Source: Flammula alnicola
Taxonomy: Eukaryota > Basidiomycota > Agaricomycetes > Agaricales > Strophariaceae
Direction of reading: 5' to 3'
Length of the DNA: 64,000 nucleotides
Assembly (NCBI GenBank): GCA_015499995.1
Contig: JADNRV010000009.1
Location: 248,001 to 312,000 of the forward strand
The notes beneath the pieces are model-generated. The model saw only the letters and a list, made by a program, of their open reading frames with translations, was not told the origin of the DNA and did no database searches. The position numbers and the translations under genes were made by a program. Of this stretch, positions 21,528-33,409 are shown in pieces; position 1 is the stretch's first letter; each line of letters opens with the position of its first letter.

Positions 21528-23729
21528 ATGCCGTCTTCTGACGTCTCTTCTTATCCTTATTCCACCAGCACGCGCAGGCTTTCCGTGGTCGCATCTCCTT
21601 TCGCGACCGAGCCCCGTCTAGCCATCTATGCTCCTGCTCCCGGAGAGCAAGCATGCCACCACCACACCCCGATGAACGATTCAGGTCGCAAGCGTCGGAA
21701 GTCTGTCACTTTCAGCCTCGTCACGCAGACAGTAGGCGTGGATGGTGCCAGCGGTACCAAACCCCTTATCCCTCACGAAGCCGACCCATCTCGCAAACCC
21801 CCTCTCTCCAACGCGTCGAACACGCTCGCCGACAGGCAGGACTATCCCACCTTGTATAATCCAACTATTGCCATCGCTATCGATCTCGAAGACGCGAAGC
21901 AGCGAGGCAGTTGGTCGTCGTCAAGTTGTACTGTTGCAGAACGGGATATTAGTGGGGATGCCACCTACCACGATGATGCCACTCCGTCTCCACGAAAAAG
22001 ACGGTTCTCCCGGGTCTCACATCCTCCTCCTACCTTTCCCAGTCAAACAACACTCTTGCCGCAGGAAACAACATATGACTTCCCGGAGAAAACGTCTCCT
22101 CGCAAGCGGCGGCTGTCCAACCTGCCTCCCAACGACAAGACCCATCCCACTTCACCACCTTCTGCCCATGGTCGGGCTGAAGATGCGCCTCTAGTCCCAC
22201 ATGCTCCTCATAATCACCATTCTCCCCCTTCGAGCAAGGTCCTCTGCCCACCAACCGCCCAGCCCCCACCAGATGTCTGCGCCACGGTCAATGCCCGTAT
22301 CAGGACGACGTTCGACCGCCCCGCGTTCGACTTTGCGCAACACGCCGTGCACCGGACGTACGTCGTGCGCCGTATCCACTTTTCGCCAACGGAATCGTGC
22401 GTCGCGATGCTCGATGCGGGCGTCGACGGCCTAATAATCCCGCACGGCACATACGCAGAGCCGCCGCCGCCCTGTGCCCCAGACAATTTCAGCATCGCCG
22501 CATGCCGCGGCAAGGGCAAGGGCAGAGGCATGTTCGCGCAGAGGCCCATCCGCACCGGGGAGGTGGTGCTCACTGAAAGGCCGGTCATTGTCACGCCCTA
22601 CGTTATTGGGCTGGCGGTGCCTTTGAAGCGCTTGTACGCCGATATGTTCGGGAAGCTGGACGCGGGGGTGTTGCACACGCTCATGGAGTTGGCCCAGGGG
22701 GAGGAGGGGGAGAGGAAGGGGATCATCAGGGACGTCGAGGACGTGTACGAAGCCATCATGCGCCTGCACGCGCTCGCCATCGACCTCCCAGTGCCCGCCG
22801 GAGACGACTTCGCGGAGCTCCCCACCCACCGGGGCGTGTTCTTGAACACGAGCAGGTGCAACCACTCCTGCGGCCCGAACGCGCAGTGGACGTGGCACGC
22901 CGCGTCGTTCGCGCTCGTCCTTACCGCCGTGCGCGCTATCCAGCCCGGGGAGGAGATCACGATCGCGTATGTCAAGCCGCAGCTGCCGTACAAGGAGCGT
23001 CGGGAGGTGTTGTGGGGGATGTATGGGTTTGAGTGTAAGTGTACGTGGTGTGTGCAGCCCCCGGCGAGGCGGGAGAGGAGCGATGAAGGGCGGGCGTGGG
23101 TTGCGGGATTTTGGGGTGATTTGGAGGAGGAGGAGTTTTTGGAAGGCGGTAAGGGGTACAAGGACGATTGGGATGATGATGACGAGCACGACGACCCGCA
23201 CAACCTGCCGACGTTCGAGACGTGGTGCGCGGACCATACTTTGCCCGCGCAGATCCTGGTCGACGCGCACTTGAAGGCGGTTGACATCATCGAGCGCGAG
23301 GGGCTGCACGTGCTGGGGGTCTCCTCCCTTTTACCTTTATCCACCACCACCACCTCCTCCTCCTCCTCGCCGTTAACGACCCGACAGAACACACACCCGC
23401 ACGGCGCCCTCGGCCGACACGTCGACGCCCTGGCGATGTGTTACGGCGCGCTGGAAGATGTGGATAACTTTAGGGTGTGGATTGGGCGGGCGGCGGAGGC
23501 GAGGGAGGGGCGATGGAAGCTCGAGGTGGAGGGGGAGGGGGAAAAAGGGGTGAAGGAGAAGGAGAGGCTGGGAAAGGAGAGGTTGGGAAAGGAGAGGCTG
23601 GCGTTTAGGACGTGGATGTCGAATCCTGTCGCGTTTCCTGTGTGGGGGTGGAGGACGGCGGGAGGTGGTGTGCGTGCGGGTGCGGGTAAGAAGGGTAAGA
23701 AGGGTATGAGTATGTTTGAGTTCGAGTGA
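21528..23729 (+). CDS. SET-domain protein (SMYD-like), right copy
   Basis: An intronless gene for 733 residues, paralogue of 5315-7531. The ATG at 21528 is chosen because it matches the partner start (MPSSDVSSYPYS against MPSYDASYPYS). The SET domain keeps GKGRGMFAQ, NHSCGPN, GEEITIAY and the post-SET cysteines (FECKCTWC). Differences are mostly in the disordered N-terminus and the C-terminal tail, where a charged KERLGKERLGKERL repeat is longer. The first basic-serine motif has become STRRLS. Conservation of the catalytic motifs in both copies while flanks diverged suggests selection on both. Confidence 0.85.
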   Translation: MPSSDVSSYPYSTSTRRLSVVASPFATEPRLAIYAPAPGEQACHHHTPMNDSGRKRRKSVTFSLVTQTVGVDGASGTKPLIPHEADPSRKPPLSNASNTLADRQDYPTLYNPTIAIAIDLEDAKQRGSWSSSSCTVAERDISGDATYHDDATPSPRKRRFSRVSHPPPTFPSQTTLLPQETTYDFPEKTSPRKRRLSNLPPNDKTHPTSPPSAHGRAEDAPLVPHAPHNHHSPPSSKVLCPPTAQPPPDVCATVNARIRTTFDRPAFDFAQHAVHRTYVVRRIHFSPTESCVAMLDAGVDGLIIPHGTYAEPPPPCAPDNFSIAACRGKGKGRGMFAQRPIRTGEVVLTERPVIVTPYVIGLAVPLKRLYADMFGKLDAGVLHTLMELAQGEEGERKGIIRDVEDVYEAIMRLHALAIDLPVPAGDDFAELPTHRGVFLNTSRCNHSCGPNAQWTWHAASFALVLTAVRAIQPGEEITIAYVKPQLPYKERREVLWGMYGFECKCTWCVQPPARRERSDEGRAWVAGFWGDLEEEEFLEGGKGYKDDWDDDDEHDDPHNLPTFETWCADHTLPAQILVDAHLKAVDIIEREGLHVLGVSSLLPLSTTTTSSSSSPLTTRQNTHPHGALGRHVDALAMCYGALEDVDNFRVWIGRAAEAREGRWKLEVEGEGEKGVKEKERLGKERLGKERLAFRTWMSNPVAFPVWGWRTAGGGVRAGAGKKGKKGMSMFEFE

Positions 23730-25987
23730 TGGGAACTGTGTGCATGGTGTAATTTTTTTTTTCTTTATGGGTCGTTGATTTTGCTGGGACGCTAATGGGG
23801 AATTCATGTACATTATTTTATCCTAGTTCGATTAGCCACTGGCTATTAATCATATGTATTAGCTATACTACTTTTGTTGTTTTCCGTCCAGTCTTCACAA
23901 TTTAATAATAAAGTCGATATGGAAACGAAATTAGAGAACTACTTTCATGCTCCTGAGGCCTGAACGTGAACGTTGAAGCTCCAAAATCTATAGCGCGCCG
24001 TCGGTTTGCTTCTCAAATTTTACTCGTACTTTGCAATGACATTCATGCGCATGAAGCCCATCCAACGTATATATGGCCAGTCCACGTCAGTCACAATGAC
24101 TGTGTTCGATTCTACAAAGAACAAGTAGGAATGGTTAACGCTTCAGCACTTCAGCCTTCAAGCTTCAGCCGTGGACCTCCTTTCGTATTGTATCTCGATG
24201 ATCATCCGAGAAGCAGCCGCCAGTGCCTGCGACGGAACACATTGGGCCACGGGATGGGAAGCACAGCAGGAATACTGTACATAATTAGAATATGAATCTG
24301 GATCTGAATGACACTACTTACGCGCAACATACGCGACCCTGCGCGGACGGAACTGTCATTAGTTCAGAATCCTCTGACTCCGAGACGAACGAACAAACGA
24401 ACAAACGAACGACCACGGACACCACGGCGGTATGTATAGAGTACCTAAATTTAAAGTAAGTAAAAGTAGAGAGTGCTCATTTGCTCGTCGTTCTGGACGC
24501 CGGACCTGGTTACGCGACGGTGTCTCAGCGCAAGAGGGAGGCTGGCTAGACGAGCGAAAAACTTTTTAGAATCATTTTTCATCCGTCTATGAATGGGTGG
24601 AGGCGCTTCGTGCTCAGTGCTCACTAAATCCAGAGCCCAGACTACGTCCCACTGTCGCCGACAAGCTAATAGTCTGACGATACTAGGTCCAACCAACCTC
24701 CATGGAAGGGCAAAGAACTCACTTTTGAGCAGCACGCCGCGAACGCCTGTCATACTCTGCACTGTGTGGCTGCTTGTGCTGTCCGAGCGAAAGCCGTTGT
24801 GTGCGCGTCGTGTTTGCCGTCACTGTCGGTCCGAGAGAGCGAGGAAATGCTTTAGGGCGACCGCTAGGAAATACGGATGTCGGATTTGACAGTGGGGTCT
24901 TTTTCGTCGCCCTCGAGCGAGGAGATAGTGTATTTCAGCATCGCGGCCAGAGCGAAAATGCTAAACGGCATGGCCAGCGCATCGTTCGCTCGAAATAGAA
25001 CCTCCCACGTGATCCTACCATTTGTAGTTCCGGCCTTGCTGTTGTGTCATACATATATCATAGCGCATGGCGCTGCCTTGATGCTTTCCCGAGCGCTCTC
25101 GCCCCGGGAGCGGTCAGATTAAACCGATACACAATTTATGCTCAGTCTGATGCCATCGATCGGACGAGTCGTAAAATCTACTGGTAGGTCTCCGACATAT
25201 TATGGTGAATCTCTCAACACGATTTATGCATATTCCCAGCTCTCGATCCAATGAATCTAAATATTCGATGAACATTTTGGCCGAGCTCGATGAGATATCC
25301 ATAGAAGTCGGCAGGAGAGCATGACCTCGACAAGCACTGGTATGTTCTCCGCCCTTAGCGCTTAGTTTTCACGGGTCTGTTAAACGAAGAACATTACAAC
25401 GGCCCACCCGCCATTATACAATGGCGAAAATAATCGCAGGTGCACTAAGTCATAATTCCTAACTAATCCGTTGATTGATATCATTACTCCCTCTCAGTGA
25501 GTTAAATGCCCCTGGACCACTCGCGAGCCTTCGATGTGCAGTAACACCCCCGCCTTCCCTCCATTTTCTAACGCAGCTAGACCTATTTCAACATACTCTC
25601 AGACTGCGAGTCCGCCTCTCTACTTTCAAGTGCAGAGTAAACGGTACGCACCATATCCCTCGAACATATCCATATCGATTCAACGACCACTTTATCAATG
25701 TCTATGCACAAGTAGACACTGGACTAGCCATCGAGTAACGGTCCATTAACCACCTGATTGTTATCCAAGATATTGGCACGACTAAGAATGAAAACCGATA
25801 AAGAATCACAAAGAGAATCGAACGATCATTTCAAAAACAGAACGATATTCCAAAGACAATTTTGAGACCCCTGGATGTCTTTGTGGTTCGCTGGTCCAGT
25901 AAAGTTGGTTTTTTGTTTTCGTCTTCTCTCCTGATTTCGAGGGGTTGATAAAGACGCCTTGAGCGTTTGTCTTGTCAATTTAGATCT
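23730..25987. other. Intergenic block between SET gene and zinc-finger gene
   Basis: 23730-23930 is the SET 3' flank. 23935-24740 is block X. 24740-25360 matches the reverse complement of 3720-4390. 25400-25960 is the group A promoter region containing GTGGTTCGCTGGTCCAGT, also found at 35310. A short AACGAACA-type tandem repeat sits at 24385-24412. No gene is supported. Confidence 0.6.
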
Positions 25988-26068
25988 GTGTATAAGAAGG
26001 TGCCTCGGAATTTCTGCGTTCTACCATTCCCATCTCGCCACCCGCCACTGCATACCTCGAGCATCAAA

Positions 26069-26928
26069 ATGAACCTCATAGAACCTCCAATAACCGAAAG
26101 CTATGCTAACAGAACCATTTCTGCACCCAGTCCCATCGAATACAGTAATTACATACCTGCGCCCAGGCGCTTCGGTCATCTCCATCGTACCCCTTGCGTA
26201 CCCCTTGCGTTCTCGACGACTACGAATATGTTTGTTAATTTCTCAACTCCTCCCAGCTCTCGCAATTCACTAACCCCATGCTTCCAGGGATTCTGCATCG
26301 TACCCGACATTGTACCTGATATCGTACCGTACGATCGACTGGAATGAGGACAACACTCTGTTATTCGCTTCCATTTCAAGTGTATGACCTTACCCATGGC
26401 GGGCTCGCCCCTTCCAACTTCGTAGGCGGTGGAGAAGAGCGTGGGTCTGAGATGCCACAGCCCGAGGAACTCGATGAAAACACCCTGTACGTCATAATAT
26501 TATCTCTATTCGCCTTTCCTAGACTGACACTACGCTCTTGCAGCACGCCGTACTTTCCTCCAGATGGGTCATACGTGTGGATGGGGTCACAGTTGGCGAG
26601 TGGCTGGCAGGTCCAAGCTGTTGATCACTATCCAGGACCCGCCACCATTGCGGACCCTTCCCTCTCTTTCACTCCAATGCAAATGACGATGCCAAGAAGC
26701 ATGGCTGCAAGCTCGAATGCCGGGTTTTACGACCTAATGCCTTCTCAAGCCTTCCAACAACCCTGGCCCTTCGAGCAGGACCATACCTTCAAACTTGAAT
26801 GCGACACCTCCCTCCTCGAGCTGATGCAGCCACACACGAGTGGCTCACAGGACGTGCTCGAGCTCCTTATCCTCGTCGTGCCCCCGCTGCCGCTTCTGCC
26901 TCCTCCTCCTCCTCGTCCAGCGCTGTGA
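26069..26928 (+). CDS. Group A zinc-finger family member lacking its fingers
   Basis: Exons 26069-26186, 26381-26486 and 26544-26928 give an open frame of 202 residues with consistent phases. It starts MNLIEPPITESYANRTISAP and continues LTHGGLAPSNFVGGGEERG and TPYFPPDGSYVWMGSQLASG like the copy at 9963-11239. After GSQDV a deletion between short GTG matches changes frame, and a second deletion removes everything from the first finger to the stop, joining directly to the 3' UTR near 26935. The predicted product ends in a proline-rich tail. It may be a non-functional remnant or a finger-less variant. Confidence 0.55.
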
Positions 26929-27080
26929 CTCTCTCTCAATATTATTTGTATCATTATCTACCTCGCATGTCTTGTCTGTTGTTCCACTCGTTCCTAGTTT
27001 CAATGCATATAAAATATGAAGCTATTTATCTTGTATTTATCCACCAATTCAAAACTGTACATCCCGGATGAGCCTCTCTT

Positions 27081-27971
27081 ATGTCAAGTGAACAATAGTT
27101 TGAACAAGTACTCAATTGAAAGCAGTCACTAAATCTAGTATGCAATCGTTGAGCGGTGGGACATCGAGTATTTGATATTTCGTTACCGTGAAGTACTTTG
27201 GAGAGGAAGTACGATGATGTTAGAAGGTGAAAGCAAAAATGAATATGAACAGTCCATTGCAACTTGCAAGTTAATCGCAAACGAAGGCATGACAGCGATA
27301 GTTATAAACAAATAAAGCAAACACTGGCATACTCTGAACTCAACAAAAATTAAAGGATCAGTAAATCGTTCATCCGAGCCAAAAGAAAATGTAACACACA
27401 TTAAGTCCACACATCCCAGTGAAACACGCCATAAGACATGCTAAAGGGCATCACACGCCGTGCTGACATCGCCCCGTGAGAGAAGAAAGGGAATTCCTTT
27501 AGTCTCCCGTGGGCAGACTCCGATATGTTGATGATGAGTCGATAGAATTCCTCCAAGTACTTCGATAAACTCCACCTAGTATGCCTCCTAATCTACAAGA
27601 AGCTTTGACGAACTTGGGCTGCATAAATTATAATTGATCAAGGGATAACGGAGTTCGTCTGTGAGACGCTGATATCAGAAGCCCTTGCGGAGCACTCCCA
27701 CAACATAGAGACTGAACTGTTAACGTCGCGTTCTCCCCTGGCAGCGAATGGCTCGCTTTCAGCAGCTCGCGGTACCGAGGTTTTGTTTCGTAGGATGTGG
27801 AAAGTATTGTATAATTTGTTGCACAAGTTATCGCCTCTAAGAATCTTCCGGGAATTTGAACTGATCGACGAGCTTCAGCTACGTCAGGAAACAAGCAAAT
27901 GTCATACTCATCCTGGCGAAAAAAGGGGCATGTCATCGGGTTCTACGCCGTTTGTTACGAGAGACTTCTCA
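27081..27971. other. Unassigned stretch downstream of COG6
   Basis: No recognisable gene. A minus-strand ORF of 102 codons (27628-27936) shows no motif I know. This is beyond the end of the inner inverted repeat. Confidence 0.4.
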
Positions 27972-30285
27972 CTATTCGTCTTCCTCATCTTCCTCGTCAC
28001 TCCCACTTTCCTCCTCTTCATCAGCATCGTCCTCTGCCTTATCATCCTCTTCGCTCTCTTCTTCGTCTTCTTCGCCCTCCTTGTCCTCCAGACCAAATAT
28101 CTGCCGCAGGAGGTGTACCTGCCCGAAAGGCCGCTCGCTCCCAAGAAAAGTTGAAGCAGCTTCGTATCTATTCGCCGGTTTCTTAACCTCCTCGCAGATC
28201 AACCGATATGTCTTCGCCAAGCATGCCAGGGCGTCCTGGTGGATTTGGGTATGCAGTTTCTGCACTGTGAGTTGCGCAAGTCGAGGCGAATGGATGACTT
28301 CCAGGTCGGAGAACCACATGGAGAAGTGCTGCAGGGCGCGCTGGAGGTCGGCTGGTTCGGTATTCGCGAGAGTGGTTCCTATTTGTTTCTACGTTAACGA
28401 TGTGATAAGGAGAGTGGGAATGTCATACGTCAGTCTTGTGGTTCCTGCATGCTTCTGCAACTTGCAATAGTCCTGCATCTCTCGGGACATCGGTACTCTA
28501 GAAAGACGCATGGTGGTCAGTGTTATATCCTTCTTCCTGAACCGAGGGCATGATCCTTACGTGCTCGTCCGTCAGTAAAGTGACCCGTTCGTCGATGACA
28601 GCCAGCACGGCTGATTGTTTCTGATTCGTGAAGTCGAAAGTTGAGCGGACGCTCTAATTGCAAAAAAAGGTCACAATACGTTCCGATGAAAGCCGTGGTC
28701 AAGACTTACCTGCAGGTAAAACAAACAATTGAGGAAAAACACTTCTGCGTAACATCGCGGCCTGATTTTTCTTCTCTTCGCCATTCGAGATACACGCGAT
28801 GACCACAGGGTCGATCATGATGTCCAGAACTTGGTTAAGGCCTCGTCCTCATCTCGTAGCAGAGATGATTGGTATGCGACTCGGAGCATGACCTCACGAA
28901 GAATTTGAGCATGGTCGAGGATAGCCAGAGGTGGCGTGAGGGATGGATCGTTTTCGTCCTGTTCAAAGGGTAAGTTTGGAGAGCTACGACGATTAACTGA
29001 AATCAAAATTTACCAAGTGGATACGAGAGAGGGCTTGACTTTGAGTGTCGATGGAGTCGTAGAAGACTTTATATGTCACGTCGGTGATTCTATAGGCGAG
29101 AGGCTGTCAGCTGTTGTTAACGTAACCACGAAGAAAGCCTACTCTTTGAGCGTAGTAGAAAGCAGAGCCTGTTCGCCAATGGTTCAACGCATTGTCATCA
29201 AACACATGAGATAAATCACCAACGTTAACAACTCAGGCCGTTTCCGTCGTCGAAGGACAGCTTCATGCGTCTGTGGGCTGACTTCCAACTGTGAGTCGCG
29301 TCCGACTTGCCGGATTTCATGGGAACAATATCGAAGAATTTTTTCGTAGCCCTGTTCCAAACTTGTGAATGTCGACGCCATGATTTCCGGCCTACAGAAT
29401 ATTCAGATCTCGGATCGCAGAAGGACGACGATAAACGCACCCTGCCTTCGTTGATCCATCTTCACCAGCCATGAGCACCCGGCAATGCTCTCGTATCCTC
29501 TCCGTTTTATCCATTGCATCGAAGAACCGTTGGCCTATGGGCACATCCCTGGAGGAGATAGCCTCAACGTCAGCTTCAGTAAGCGTGAATCGTGCCAAGA
29601 AGAGCGTGATGATAGATTTCTTGTCCTCAACCTCCTGCCTGATGCATGATCAGCATGTCGGATACAGATAATTTCATGGAATGCAACCAACCTTCGTCCC
29701 GTAAAGTGCCCGCCCATTCTAAGAGGATCTTGCTTGATTCATTCGTAAGCGCCAGCTGGGTCTCAGCTTCGTCACAGCTGGTCCTCATCGCTGCTACATG
29801 CGTCTGTAGTTCGCGCAGTTTCTGTACATACTTTCAGTAAATGCAGCCGGCCATGGTTTGGGATAAGAGACTAACAGCATCAACTTCACCCAAGGCCTCC
29901 AAGAACTTCCGACTGCCTTCTGCCAACTGGTTCTCCATATCCTTCCTCAGATTCTTCCGAGCTCTCGCAGCTGATTCTCCAGGTACAGTTTCCGCTAGGA
30001 CTGATTCTGGAGCATACGATGCATCCACGTTCTCTTGCGAAAACTCGTCATCAACATCTTCCGGGACGTCTGCACTTCTTTGCCCTTCGGTGTCGCGTAG
30101 GGGTCCGAGAGTGTGCGGAGGGCTTGTCGAGTTTCTTCGTCATCAAAGTTAGTGCTGAGCACTTTATACAATCGCAATGACACTGGGTTCCGTGTCGGAG
30201 GTATCCATGAGGCTTTTCGTTCAGTATTACTCGAAGCTGATGTTGAGGAGAGACCGATTCTCGGAGACGGCGAGCTCGTGGCCAT
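27972..30285 (-). pseudogene. COG6: COG6, conserved oligomeric Golgi complex subunit 6, damaged
   Basis: The start at 30283-30285 (MATSSPSPRIGL) is followed by NPVSLRLYKVLSTNFDDEETRQAL, then ARKNLRKDMENQLAEGSRKFLEALGEVD, FLARFTLTEADVEAISSRDVPIGQRFFDAMDKTERI, DPSLTPPLAILDHAQILREV and SERPFGQVHLLRQIFGL, the hallmarks of fungal COG6. The subunit tethers vesicles in retrograde Golgi traffic. After RPELLT (about 29230) the sequence jumps to TIGEQALLSTTLKE, so roughly 150 residues of the family are missing. Single-base shifts are also seen near 28835 and 28770. The end is a long acidic tail. An intact copy is probably elsewhere in the genome, since COG subunits are usually single and needed. Confidence 0.8.
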
Positions 30286-30813
30286 GATATCGGTTAACGC
30301 CCGTGAATACCACCTGTGTGTTAACACCACGACGTATCAAGACACAAAACACTTGTTCACGGTGCCACTTCGTGTGGTTGGTGGTTGGAAATACGTAGAT
30401 GTTGGCGAAGACGTGATGGCAAGAAACAAGGTGGAAGACAGTAGTGAGTGATGAACATCGTGTTGAGAGAGTTCTAATTCGATCCAAATTTGGTCCTCTT
30501 GCTCAAAACGTGTCAAGGTCAAACGAAAATTCCATACATATATATAGTTCTAAAATTTATAGTCCACGATCCTACAAATGATACATACCATACAATTGGG
30601 TGCATGTCATGAAGGGGAAACTCTATGCTAAAAATGATGCGTCACGGTACACGATGTTGCCAGTGCGCTAGAAAGAAACCTGTGTATAGTCCTGGATATC
30701 GAAAATCTGTACTGAATGAAAGATAGGCATTAGAGTGAAGAGTAGTTCATTAAGTTTCGTTGTCCGGTATCCAGTGTTTGCAAAGAGGACGAATCCTTAC
30801 GAGAGAACTTAAC
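30286..30813. other. Spacer between COG6 and GH5 gene
   Basis: Upstream region of COG6 and downstream region of the glucanase gene. An AT-rich tract with CATATATATAG lies at 30536-30546. No gene is visible. Confidence 0.4.
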
Positions 30814-33409
30814 CTAGGCGGATGTAGTAGCCACGGAAGCTGACCCGGTGCAAGGAGCGGTTGGTACCACTGAGAATATACCATTGTATTCATCGGGATA
30901 AGGGCATCCGGCAACGGACGTTACACCTCCTTTCGTATCCTGGGTATCAAACCAGCCATCCGCATTCTGAGTTATAGAGCTTGGGGCAGCAGTAAAGGTT
31001 TCTGGTGGCAGCGTTATGATAGGCGCAGTATCGGTGTACGTTGGCATCAGGCTGATAGGTACTTCGGCCGAGGTAATGGTTACTGGCGGCCAGGGGAATT
31101 CGGAAGACGAGGTGGCAGGGATAGACGACGGTGTTCCCGTCTGCCATGGCTGGAAGGTTCCATCAAAAGGCTTTGTGCCCGAGCCCAATGATGCGCACAT
31201 CCCAAACCCAGTTCGAGGGTCTCGCGGGATCCAACCATTCTCCAAGCCGAGTTGGTATGACCAGAGGGGGGCTTCTACTCGTCCAGCTTGCGAAGGCGCG
31301 ATCTGTACACGGCGGCGATGAGATTACAAGAGAGTATTGCTCGAAAAATGCGACAAACCTTCCATGTCCAGAAGAACCAATCGCCGAAGGCGTCGAAACT
31401 TGCCATAATAAAGTTCTGAATGCCGGCCTTCATAGTGCTATTGTAACTCTCCCAAGCATCGTACTCCGGACACTCAGGATTGCTCGAGTTTTGACCAACA
31501 CCACGTAAGAATAATCCACAATCGTTTGGCGAGCCTGCGAACTCTCCAGCGAACGTGACTCCGACGGTTGTACGACTGCATATAAAAATTCGGATGAGTT
31601 ACGCTGAGCCAGTGTAGGTAAGATGAACATGATACCTTTGGTTGATACTAGGACCCCAACTATTGCAAGCCGTGAGGGGCCATTTACCGCCTGGAATACC
31701 CTGCACACCAACGACGCCGATAGGTGCTGTTTGAACGCCGCCAAAGGAGAAATACTTATGCTGATCCATCATTATACGGTCAGAGCCCTCCAAGAAATTA
31801 TCCCAGGTTGAAATTGGTTGAAACCCGTCATGAATGGCAATGTACTAAAGTGCACACGTTTGAGCCCGTCAGAAGAGCGACGTAAAAAGCGCACTCACTG
31901 GTCCATGACCTTCTCCCAAGCCTGTGATATTCCGGATCATGTCATGCGCTCTGAGATAGAAACTCGTTATCGATTCCATTCCAATGAGGCTCACCAGCGC
32001 CTCGTTCACGATTCCGAATATGGGGACGAGGTCTCGATATTCCGGTTGTGATATGAACTCGGTCAAGACTCGGATATAATACAGCGTCCTCTCGGCATTG
32101 GCCAGTCCCATGTTGCCCGCCAGGAAATTGACCGAAGACATCCTGTTAAGATCTTCAGGACCAATTCATGCGGCAAATGAGTGCTTCTTACCGCCCAGAA
32201 TGGTTATAGCCTAAACGAGGCTCGATAAGAAGCGAAGATGAGGTAACGCATTCCATGACGTACCGTTCTGCGATCCCGGCACAGCATGGAGATCCAGACA
32301 TACGCGCAGACCGTACTTTCTCGCCCATCCCAGCACTCTGAGGAAGTACCTTAAGACATCGTCAGAAATTGGGTCACGTATGATAAGAAGGTTGCTCACT
32401 TCCAGGAAGTTTTCGCCAGGAAAGGTTCGCCTTCCCACGTCTCTATGGCCCAGAATGCGATTGGTATTCGAAGGAAGTTGAGACCTGTGCCTATGACATA
32501 TCTTAACCCTCCAAGCCTTGCTAATCTTGAAGAAAAATCTGAACATACCTGCAATTTCTGCGATATCTTGCTCAGTCTGCCATTGGAGATCAATATCAGA
32601 GTCGATAGAAGTCAAAAGATGCAAGACATACAATGAAGGTATTATAATGGTCTTCAAGTTGTTTTAGTCCTCCGTTTGCCGTGTCTGCAGCCATAGCCTG
32701 GCTGAGGGTAAACTCGTCAACTGCCGTTGGGTATCTTTGAAATATGTCCGGGGTTATGAAAGGTTCAAGCACAAATAGTCCACCAAGATTGACGCCATAT
32801 ACGCGGTCCTTGCCCCATGTCCAAGAGGCGTTAAGAGGCGGCGTCCATGAGTTGGGTTGAGCGTTGTTGTTGAAAGGATCGCCTGGATCCTGAACCCCTG
32901 AAAACAAGAATTCATGAAAACCGGTGAAATAACAACGGAAGGAATTGCATACAGAAACCGCCGAAAGGATTCTTGTATGTAAACTCAGTCCCGTTCTCAA
33001 GCTTGATAACTGAACCATTTCCTCCCGTCTAGAAGAAACGGCACTCGAATCAGCAAATGGCGAGTACCTCCAGAATGGACCAACTTACGATGGCACCAGT
33101 TGGCGAACCTGGATTGGCAATCCCACTTCCTCCTCCTGCCGAGGTAGCTGCCGAGCTCGAGTGTTGACCACCGTGTTTTCGGACGACTAGGAAGAACACA
33201 GGAAGGAACACGGCGAGCACGACAATAATCACGATAGAAAGCACCAAGAGCGCGATGAAGGGGGGCCTCGTTCGAGCATACCATTTCGTGTGCTTGGCTT
33301 GAGGCGAGGTCGGCGATAGCACCTGCTGAGACTCGTTGGTGAAGATTTCAGGTTCTGTCTTGACGGGCCCCCCCAGGAACTGCGAGGACGCTGCAGGCGA
33401 CTCAGCCAT
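30814..33409 (-). CDS. Membrane-anchored exo-beta-1,3-glucanase, GH5 (subfamily 9 type)
   Basis: A gene of at least ten exons starting at 33407-33409. Residues 1-50 are cytosolic-like, 51-76 form one hydrophobic anchor (FIALLVLSIVIIVVLAVFLP), so a type II membrane protein is expected. The catalytic part follows: RVYGVNLGGLFVLEPFITP, GLNFLRIPIAFWAIE, RVCLDLHAVPGSQNG, the acid/base region FGIVNEA, DQHKYFSF, the nucleophile region TFAGEFAGSPNDCG, and WFFWTWK. These match GH5 exo-1,3-glucanases that trim cell-wall glucan. A Ser/Thr/Pro-rich C-terminal extension follows. All exon joins I checked keep frame, in contrast to neighbouring genes. Confidence 0.85.

Larger units (their letters stand above)
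20700..27080. repeat. Right arm of inner inverted repeat
   Basis: Inverted copy of about 2640-8340: SET gene with upstream region, intergenic block, zinc-finger gene and 3' flank. The two arms are separated by about 12.4 kb. See the left arm for the flipped sub-block. Confidence 0.85.
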
